From Gentiana macrophylla (Eukaryota > Streptophyta > Magnoliopsida > Gentianales > Gentianaceae), in the NCBI GenBank assembly GCA_026214975.1, contig JAOBSW010000252.1:104433-168432 (forward strand): DNA of 64,000 bases, read 5' to 3'. Within the stretch, counting starts at the first letter, position 1. Each line of letters starts with the position of its first letter. The notes under the pieces are model-generated. The model ran no database searches. It was not told the DNA's origin and saw nothing but the letters and a program-made list of their open reading frames with translations. The translations under genes and the position numbers were made by a program. Positions 54,726 to 64,000 of the stretch are shown here, piece after piece.

Positions 54726-57700
54726 GAAGAAAAAAGGTTTTTTCTCTGATAACGAGTGGACATCGCCGGAAATTTGTGTTTTCCCTTTATAACGAGTAGA
54801 AATTTGTGTTTTATCTTTGGTAACGAGTTCGAATTCATGTTTTCTTCATATTTAACGAGTTCAAATTCGTGTTTTTCTCTCGATAACGAGTTGTCCTTGA
54901 AGAAAAAAGGTTTTTCACGATAACGAGTGGACATCGCGGAAATTTGTGTTTTCCCTTTATCACGAGTAGAAATTTGTGTTTTATCTTTGGTAACGAGTTC
55001 GAATTCATGTTTTCTTCATATTAACGAGTTCAAATTCGTGTTTTTCTTTGTTAACGAGTTGTCCTTGAAGAAAAAAGGTTTTTCTCACGATAGCGAGTGG
55101 ACATCGCGGAAATTTGTGTTTTCCCTTTATAACGAGTAGAAATTTGTGTTTTATCTTTGGTAACGAGTTCAAATTCATGTTTTCTTCATATTAACGAGTT
55201 CAAATTCGTGTTTTTCTCTTGTAACGAGTTGTCCTTGAAGAAAAAAGTTTTTTTCACGATAGCGAGTGGACATCGCCGGAATTTGTGTTTTCCCTTTATA
55301 GCGAGTAGAAATTTGTGTTTTATCTTTTGGTAACGAGTTCGAATTCATGTTTTCTTCATATTAACGAGTTCAAATTCGTGTTTTTCTCTGGTAACGAGTT
55401 GTCCTTGCTGAAAAAATGGTTTTTTCACTGATAACGAGTTGACATCGCCGGAAATTTGTGTTTTCCCTTTATAGCGAGTAGAAATTTGTGTTTTATCTTT
55501 GGTAACGAGTTCGAATTCATGTTTTCTTCATATTAACGAGTTCAAATTCGTGTTTTTCTCTGGTAACGAGTTGTCCTGAAGAAGAAAAAGGTATTTTCTC
55601 ACGATAATAATAGTGGACATCGCCGGAAATTTGTGTTTTCCTTTATAACGAGTAGAAATTTGTGTTTTATCTTTGGTAACGAGTTCGAATTCATGTTTTC
55701 TTCATATTAACGAGTTCAAATTTGTGTTTTTCTCACGAGGTAACGAGTTGTCCTTGAAGAAAAAAGGTTTTTTTCTCTGATAACGAGTGGACATCTCCGG
55801 AAATTTGTGTTTTCCCTTTATAACGAGTAGAAATTTGTGTTTTTCCTTTGGTAACGAGTTCGAATTCATGTTTTCTTCATATTAACGAGTTCAAATTCGT
55901 GTTTTCTCTGGTAGCGAGTTGTCCTTGAAGAAAAAAAGGTTTTTTTTCGATAGCGAGTGGACATCGCGGAAATTGTGTGTTTTCCTTTATATGAGTAGAA
56001 ATTTGTGTTTTATCTTTGGTAGTATGAGTTCGAATTCATGTTTTCTTCATATATTAACGAGTTCAAATTTGTGTTTTCTTTGGTAACGAGTTGTCCTTGA
56101 AGAAAAAAGGTTTTTCTCTGATAACGAGTGGACATCGCCGGAAATTTGTGTTTTCCCTTTATAGCGAGTAGAAATTTGTGTTTTATCTTTGGTAACGAGT
56201 TCGAATTCATGTTTTCTTCATATTAACGAGTTCAAATTCGTGTTTTTCTCTGGTAACGAGTTGTCCTTGAAGAAAAAAAGGTTTTTCTCACGATAACGAG
56301 TGGACATCGCGGAAATTTGTGTTTTCCCTTTATAACGAGTAGAAATTTGTGTTTTATCTTTGGTAACGAGTTCGAATTCATGTTTTCTTCATATTAACGA
56401 GTTCAAATTTGTGTTTTTCTCATGGTAACGAGTTGTCCTTGAAGAAAAAAGGTTTTTCTCACGATAACGAGTTGACATCGGCGGAAATTTGTGTTTTCCC
56501 TTTATAACGAGTAGAAATTTGTGTTTTATCTTTGGTAACGAGTTCGAATTCATGTTTTCTTCATATTAACGAGTTCAAATTCGTGTTTTTCTCTGGTAAC
56601 GAGTTGTCCTTGAAGAAAAAAGTTTTTTTCACTGATAACGAGTGGACATCGCCGGAAATTTGTGTTTTCCCTTTATAACGAGTAGAAATTTGTGTTTTAT
56701 CTTTGGTACGAGTTCGAATTCATGTTTTCTTCATATTAACGAGTTCAAATTTGTGTTTTTCTCTGGTAACGAGTTGTCCTTGAAGAAAAAAGGTTTTTCT
56801 CGATAGCGAGTGGACATCGCGGAAATTTGTGTTTTCCCTTTATAACGAGTAGAAATTTGTGTTTTATCTTTGGTAACGAGTTTGAATTCATGTTTTCTTC
56901 ATATTAACGAGTTCAAATTTGTGTTTTTCTCTGGTAACGAGTTGTCCTTGAAGAAAAAAGGTTTTTTTCTCACGATAGCGAGTTGACATCGCGGAAATTT
57001 GTGGTTTCCCTTTATTATGAGTAGAAATTTGTGTTTTATCTTTGGTAACGAGTTCGAATTCATGTTTTCTTCATATTAACGAGTTCAAATTTGTGTTTTT
57101 CTCTGGTAACGAGTTGTCCTTGAAGAAAAAAGGTTTTTTCACTGATAACGAGTTGACATCGCCGGAAATTTGTGTTTTCCCTTTATAACGAGTAGAAATT
57201 TGTGTTTTATCTTTGGTAACGAGTTCGAATTCATGTTTTCTTCATATTAACGAGTTCAAATTCGTGTTTTTTTCTCTGGTAACGAGTTGTCCTTGAAGAA
57301 AAAAGGTTTTTCTCACGATAACGAGTGGACATCGCGGAAATTTGTGTTTTCCTTTATAAGCGAGTAGAAATTTGTGTTTTATCTTTGGTAACGAGTTCGA
57401 ATTCATGTTTTCTTCATATTAACGAGTTCAAATTCGTGTTTTCTCTGGTAACGAGTTGTCCTTGAAGAAAAAAAGGTTTTTCTCACGATAACGAGTTGAC
57501 ATCGCGGAAATTTGTGTTTTCCTTTATAACGAGTAGAAATTTGTGTTTTATCTTTGGTATGAGTTCGAATTCATGTTTTCTTCATATTAACGAGTTCAAA
57601 TTTGTGTTTTTCTCACAGTAACGAGTTGTCCTTGCAGAAAAATGGTTTTTTCACTGATAACGAGTTGACATCGCCGGAAATTTGTGTTTTCCCTTTATAA

Positions 57701-60700
57701 TGAGTAGAAATTTGTGTTTTATCTTTGGTAACGAGTTCGAATTCATGTTTTCTTCATATTAACGAGTTCAAATTTGTGTTTTTCTCTGGTAACGAGTTGT
57801 CCTTGAAGAAAAAAGGTTTTTTTCTCGATAGCGAGTGGACATCGCCGGAAATTTGTGTTTTCCCTTTATAGCGAGTAGAAATTTGTGTTTTATCTTTGGT
57901 AACGAGTTCGAATTCATGTTTTCTTCATATTAACGAGTTCAAATTCGTGTTTTTCTCTGGTAACGAGTTGTCCTTGAAGAAAAAAGGTTTTTTCCCCGAT
58001 AACGAGTTGACATCGCCGGAAATTTGTGTTTTCCCTTTATACGAGTAGAAATTTGTGTTTTATCTTTGGTAACGAGTTCGAATTCATGTTTTCTTCATAT
58101 TAACGAGTTCAAATTTGTGTTTTTCTCTGGTAACGAGTTGTCCTTGAAGAAAAAAAGGTTTTTTCACTGATAACGAGTGGACATCGCCGGAAATTTGTGT
58201 TTTCCCTTTATAACGAGTAGAAATTTGTGTTTTATCTTTGGTAACGAGTTCGAATTCATGTTTCTTCATATTAACGAGTTCAAATTTGTGTTTTTCTCTG
58301 GTAACGAGTTGTCCTTGAAGAAAAAAAGGGTTTTTCTCGATAGCGAGTGGACATCGCGGAAATTTGTGTTTTCCCTTTATAACGAGTAGAAATTTGTGTT
58401 TTATCTTTGGTATGAGTTCGAATTCATGTTTTCTTCATATTAACGAGTTCAAATTCGTGTTTTTTCTCTGGTAACGAGTTGTCCTTGAAGAAAAAAGGTT
58501 TTTTCTCGATAGCGAGTGGACATCGCCGGAAATTTGTGTTTTCCTTTATAGCGAGTAGAAATTTGTGTTTTATCTTTGGTACGAGTTCGAATTCATGTTT
58601 TCTTCATATTAACGAGTTCAAATTTGTGTTTTTCTCTGGTGGTAACGAGTTGTCCTTGAAGAAAAAAGGTTTTTTCTCGATAACGAGTGGACATCGCGGA
58701 AATTTGTGTTTCCCTTTTAAGCGAGTAGAAATTTGTGTTTTATCTTTGGTAACGAGTTCGAATTCATGTTTTCTTCATATTAACGAGTTCAAATTCGTGT
58801 TTTTCTCACAGTAACGAGTTGTCCTTGAAAAAAAGGTTTTTCTCACGATAGCAGTGGACATCGCGGAAATTTGTGTTTTCCCTTTATAACGAGTAGAAAT
58901 TTGTGTTTTATCTTTAGTATGAGTTCGAATTCATGTTTTCTTCATATTAACGAGTTCAAATTTGTGTTTTTCTCTGGTAACGAGTTGTCCTTGCTGAAAA
59001 AAAGGTTTTTCTCATGATAACGAGTGGACATCGCCGGAAATTTGTGTTTTCCCTTTATAACGAGTAGAAATTTGTGTTTTATCTTTGGTACGAGTTCGAA
59101 TTCATGTTTTCTTCATATTAACGAGTTCAAATTCGTGTTTTTCTCTGGTAACGAGTTGTCCTTGAAGAAAAAAAGGTTTTTTCTCTGATAACGAGTGGAC
59201 ATCGCGGAAATTTGTGTTTTCCCTTTATAATGAGTAGAAATTTGTGTTTTATCTTTGGTAACGAGTTCGAATTCATGTTTTCTTCATATTAACGAGTTCA
59301 AATTTGTGTTTTTCTCTGGTAACGAGTTGTCCTTGAAGAAAAAAAGGTTTTTCACGATAGCGAGTGGACATCGCGCGGAAATTTGTGTTTTCCCTTTATA
59401 GCGAGTAGAAATTTGTGTTTTATCTTTGGTAACGAGTTCGAATTCATGTTTTCTTCATATTAACGAGTTCAAATTCGTGTTTTTCTCAGTAACGAGTTGT
59501 CCTTGAAGAAAAAAAGGTTTTTCTCGATAGCAGTGGACATCGCGGAAATTTGTGTTTTCCCTTTATATGAGTAGAAATTTGTGTTTTATCTTTGGTACGA
59601 GTTCGAATTCATGTTTTCTTCATATTAACGAGTTCAAATTCGTGTTTTTTCTCTGGTAACGAGTTGTCCTTGAAGAAAAAAGGTTTTTCACGATAGCGAG
59701 TGGACATCGCCGGAAATTTGTGTTTTCCCTTTGTAACGAGTAGAAATTTGTGTTTTATCTTTGGTATGAGTTCGAATTCATGTTTTCTTCATATTAACGA
59801 GTTCAAATTGTGTTTTTCTCTCAGTAACGAGTTGTCCTTGAAGAAAAAAGGTTTTTCACGATAGCGAGTGGACACATCGCGGAAATTTGTGTTTTCCCTT
59901 TATAACGAGTAGAAATTTGTGTTTTATCTTTGGTATGAGTTCGAATTCATGTTTTCTTCATATTAACGAGTTCAAATTCGTGTTTTCTCTGGTAGCGAGT
60001 TGTCCTTGAAAAAAAAAGTTTTTTCACGATACTTGAGTGGACATCGCGGAAATTTGTGTTTTCCCTTTATAGCAGTAGAAATTTGTGTTTTATCTTTAGT
60101 ATGAGTTGAATTCATGTTTTCTTCATATTAACGAGTTCAAATTTGTGTTTTTCTACAGTAACGAGTTGTCCTTGAAGAAAAAAAGGTTTTTTCACGATAG
60201 CGAGTGGACATCGCGGAAATTTGTGTTTTCCCTTTATACGAGTAGAAATTTGTGTTTTATCTTTGGTATGAGTTGAGTTCGAATTCATGTTTTCTTCATA
60301 TGCTTGAGTTCAAATTCGTGTTTTTCTCTGGTAACGAGTTGTCCTTGAAGAAAAAAGGTTTTTTTCACGATAGCAGTGGACATCGCGGAAATTTGTGTTT
60401 CCCTTTATAGCGAGTAGAAATTTGTGTTTTATCTTTGGTATGAGTTCGAATTCATGTTTTCTTCATATTAACGAGTTCAAATTTGTGTTTTTCTGGTAAC
60501 GAGTTGTCCTTGAAGAAAAAAGGTTTTTCTCACGATAGCGAGTGGACATCGCGGAAATTTGTGTTTTCCCTTTATATGAGTAGAAATTTGTGTTTTATCT
60601 TTGGTATGAGTTCGAATTCATGTTTTCTTCATATTAACGAGTTCAAATTTGTGTTTTTCTCTGGTAGCGAGTTGTCCTTGAAGAAAAAAGGTTTTTTCTC

Positions 60701-63700
60701 GATATGAGTTGACATCGCGGAAATTTGTGTTTTCCCTTTATAGCGAGTAGAAATTTGTGTTTTATCTTTAGTAACGAGTTCGAATTCATGTTTTCTTCAT
60801 ATTAACGAGTTCAAATTTGTGTTTTTCTCTGGTATGAGTTGTCCTTGAAGAAAAAAAGTTTTTTTCACGATAGCGAGTGGACATCGCGGAAATTTGTGTT
60901 TTCCCTTTATAATGAGTAGAAATTTGTGTTTTATCTTTAGTATGAGTTTGAATTCATGTTTTCTTCATATTAACGAGTTCAAATTTGTGTTTTTCTCTGG
61001 TAACGAGTTGTCCTTGAAGAAAAAAGGTTTTTCACGATACGAGTGGACATCGCGGAAATTTGTGTTTTCCCTTTATATGAGTAGAAATTTGTGTTTTATC
61101 TTTAGTAACGAGTTCGAATTCATGTTTTCTTCATATTAACGAGTTCAAATTTGTGTTTTTCTCTGGTAACGAGTTGTCCTTGAAGAAAAAAGGTTTTTCT
61201 CACGATAGCAGTGGACATCGCGGAAATTTGTGTTTTCCCTTTATAGCGAGTAGAAATTTGTGTTTTATCTTTGGTATGAGTTTGAATTCATGTTTTCTTC
61301 ATATTAACGAGTTCAAATTTGTGTTTTTCTCTGGTAGCGAGTTGTCCTTGAAGAAAAAAGGTTTTTCACGATAATGAGTGGACATCGCCGGAAATTTGTG
61401 TTTTCCCTTTATAATGAGTAGAAATTTGTGTTTTATCTTTGGTAGCGAGTTGAATTCATGTTTTCTTCATATGTGCGAGTTCAAATTCGTTTTTTTCTCA
61501 CAGTAACAGAGTTGTCCTTGAAGAAAAAAGGTTTTTCACGATATGAGTGGACATCGCGGAAATTTGTGTTTTCCCTTTATATGAGTAGAAATTTGTGTTT
61601 TATCTTTAGTAACGAGTTGAATTCATGTTTTCTTCATATTAACGAGTTCAAATTCGTGTTTTTCTCTGGTAGCGAGTTGTCCTTGAAGAAAAAAGGTTTT
61701 TTTCACGATAATGAGTGGACATCGCGGAAATTTGTGTTTTCCCTTTATATAGAGTAGAAATTTGTGTTTTATCTTTGGTATGAGTTCGAATTCATGTTTT
61801 CTTCATATTAATGAGTTCAAATTCGTGTTTTTCTCTGGTAACGAGTTGTCCTTGAAGAAAAAAGGTTTTTTCACGATAGCAGTGGACATCGCGGAATTTG
61901 TGTTTTCCCCTTTATACTTGAGTAGAAATTTGTGTTTTATCTTTTTAGTAGCGAGTTGAATTCATTTTTTCTTCATATTGCGAGTTCAAATTCGTGTTTT
62001 TCTCACAGTAGCGAGTTGTCCTTGAAGAAAAAAGGTTTTTCTCGATATGAGTGGACATCGCGGAAATTTGTGTTTTCCCTTTATAATGAGTAGAAATTTG
62101 TGTTTTATCTTTGGTAACGAGTTGAATTCATGTTTTCTTCATATTAACGAGTTCAAATTCGTGTTTTTCTGCAGTAACGAGTTGTCCTTGAAGAAAAAAA
62201 GGTTTTCTCACGATAGCAGTGGACATCGCCGGAAATTTGTGTTTTCCACTTTATAGCGAGTAGAAATTTGTGTTTTATCTTTAGTAGCGAGTTCGAATTC
62301 ATGTTTTCTTCATATTAACGAGTTCAAATTCGTGTTTTCTCTGGTAGTAGAGTTGTCCTTGAAGAAAAAAAGGTTTTTCTCACGATAGCGAGTGGACATC
62401 GCGGAAATTTGTGTTTTCCCTTTATAGCGAGTAGAAATTTGTGTTTTATCTTTGGTAGCGAGTTCGAATTCATGTTTTCTTCATATTAACGAGTTCAAAT
62501 TTGTGTTTTTCTCTGCAGTACGAGTTGTCCTTGAAGAAAAAAAGTTTTTCTCGATATGAGTGGACATCGCGGAAATTTGTGTTTTCCCTTTATAGCGAGT
62601 AGAAATTTGTGTTTTATCTTTGGTATGAGTTCGAATTCATGTTTTCTTCATATTGCGAGTTCAAATTCGTGTTTTTCTCTCACAGTAGCGAGTTGTCCTT
62701 GAGAAAAAAAAAGGTTTTTCACGATATGAGTGGACATCGCCGGAAATTTGTGTTTTCCCTTTATTGAGTAGAAATTTGTGTTTTATCTTTGGTATGAGTT
62801 CGAATTCATGTTTTCTTCATATTGCGAGTTCAAATTCGTGTTTTTCTCTGGTAACGAGTTGTCCTTGAAGAAAAAAGGTTTTCTCGACGATAGCGAGTGG
62901 ACATCGCCGGAAATTTGTGTTTTCCCTTTATAGCGAGTAGAAATTTGTGTTTTATCTTTAGTATGAGTTCGAATTCATGTTTTCTTCATATTACGAGTTC
63001 AAATTAGTGTTTTTCTCACGGTAACGAGTTGTCCTTGAAGAAAAAAGGTTTTTCTCACGATAACGAGTGGACATCGCGGAAATTTGTGTTTTCCCTTTAT
63101 AATGAGTAGAAATTTGTGTTTTATCTTTGGTATGAGTTCGAATTCATGTTTTCTTCATATTAACGAGTTCAAATTCGTGTTTTTCTCACAGTAACGAGTT
63201 GTCCTTGAAGAAAAAAAGGTTTTTTCACGATAGCAGTGGACATCGCGGAAATTTGTGTTTTCCCTTTATATGAGTAGAAATTTGTGTTTTATCTTTGGTA
63301 TGAGTTCGAATTCATGTTTTCTTCATATTAACGAGTTCAAATTTGTGTTTTCTCTCGGTAACGAGTTGTCCTTGAAGAAAAAAGGTTTTTTCACGATAGC
63401 GAGTGGACATCGCGGAAATTTGTGTTTTCCCTTTATAGCGAGTAGAAATTTGTGTTTTATCTTTGGTAGCGAGTTCGAATTCATGTTTTCTTCATATTAA
63501 CGAGTTCAAATTCGTGTTTTTCTCTGGTAACGAGTTGTCCTTGAAGAAAAAAGGTTTTTTCACGATATGAGTGGACATCGCGCGGAAATTTGTGTTTTCC
63601 TTTATACTTGAGTAGAAATTTGTGTTTTATCTTTGGTATGAGTTCGAATTCATGTTTTCTTCATATTACGAGTTCAAATTTGTGTTTTTCTCTGGTAACG

Positions 63701-64000
63701 AGTTGTCCTTGAAGAAAAAAAGGTTTTTCTCACGATAGCGAGTGGACATCGCGGAAATTTGTGTTTTCCCTTTATAGCGAGTAGAAATTTGTGTTTTATC
63801 TTTAGTAACGAGTTCGAATTCATGTTTTCTTCATATTAACGAGTTCAAATTCGTGTTTTTCTCTGGTAACGAGTTGTCCTTGAAGAAAAAAGGTTTTTCT
63901 CACGATAGCAGTGGACATCGCCGGAAATTTGTGTTTTTCCTTTATAGCAGTAGAAATTTGTGTTTTATCTTTAGTATGAGTTCGAATTCATGTTTTCTTC
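54721..64000. repeat. 171-bp satellite, block 3 (about 54 monomers), runs off the window
   Basis: Almost all monomers are of box 1 type a; type b is rare (for example about 55395). Compared with blocks 1 and 2, the same few sites vary from monomer to monomer: CTCTGATAACGAG appears as CTCACGATAGCGAG, CTCGATAGCGAG or CACGATATGAG, CATCGCCGG as CATCGCGG, and CTCTGGTAACG as CTCACAGTAACG. Short open frames here are reading-through of the repeat and are not genes. Confidence 0.95.

Noticed and set aside
42455..63500. Many 60-111 codon open frames inside the satellite on both strands
   Set aside because: 171 bp is a multiple of three, so a frame can stay open across monomers by chance. The predicted peptides are repetitive, differ only by repeat variation, and appear wherever the repeat does.
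33710..64000. Regularly spaced repeats resembling a CRISPR array
   Set aside because: The spacers are themselves repeated, the period is 171 bp, and the context is plant retrotransposons. It is a satellite.

Overview
The window is repeat-dense nuclear DNA from a flowering plant, with the look of (peri)centromeric or other constitutive heterochromatin. I see no host gene, tRNA, rRNA or CRISPR. Everything recognisable is a tandem repeat or an LTR retrotransposon. The plant assignment rests on the retroelement types: Sirevirus-like Ty1/Copia elements primed by initiator tRNA-Met, and Tat/Athila-like Ty3/Gypsy elements primed by tRNA-Asp.

Layout. (1) 1-5993: two direct copies of a 3,160-bp unit built of LTR-derived modules. 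The second copy is cut by a retrotransposon. (2) 5994-33709: a plus-strand Copia element (Copia-1, about 13.9 kb of its own sequence). A second Copia element of the same family, Copia-2 (10783-24632, minus strand, 13,850 bp), sits inside its integrase region and is flanked by a perfect 5-bp target duplication (taaac). Both have 1.7-1.8 kb LTRs, Gag with zinc knuckles, a Pol ordered PR-IN-RT-RNaseH, and a third open region of about 1,300 codons between pol and the 3' LTR. All coding regions are frameshifted as written. (3) 33710-36993, 42362-48492 and 54721-64000: about 18.7 kb of a satellite with a 171-bp monomer made of five TAACGAG-headed sub-boxes. (4) 36994-42361: Gypsy-1 (plus), an internally deleted Tat/Athila-like element with a truncated 3' LTR, inside the satellite. 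(5) 48493-54720: Gypsy-2 (minus), a non-autonomous element with two complete LTRs and a perfect 5-bp target duplication (tcctt), inside the satellite.

History that can be read from the sequence: the satellite predates both Gypsy insertions, Copia-1 predates Copia-2, and Copia-1 now joins two different backgrounds (the 3.16-kb repeat on the left, satellite on the right) without a target duplication. That implies recombination between elements or an assembly join.

Most notable observations. A cluster of seven small hairpins in the otherwise non-coding interior of Gypsy-2 keeps a common loop core while the stem sequences change in a compensatory way, which suggests a selected RNA structure such as a packaging or dimerisation signal. 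Several non-coding modules (a GAAAGTTGTAGA/CTTTCCAACG block, palindrome clusters next to TATA boxes, an ATCGACC block near LTR ends, a GAGGAC...AAGTGTGGGG block) recur in unrelated elements. Differences between related copies concentrate at CAG/CTG and CCG sites, which looks like long-read miscalling at CHG-methylated cytosines. Many apparent frameshifts may therefore be sequencing artefacts.
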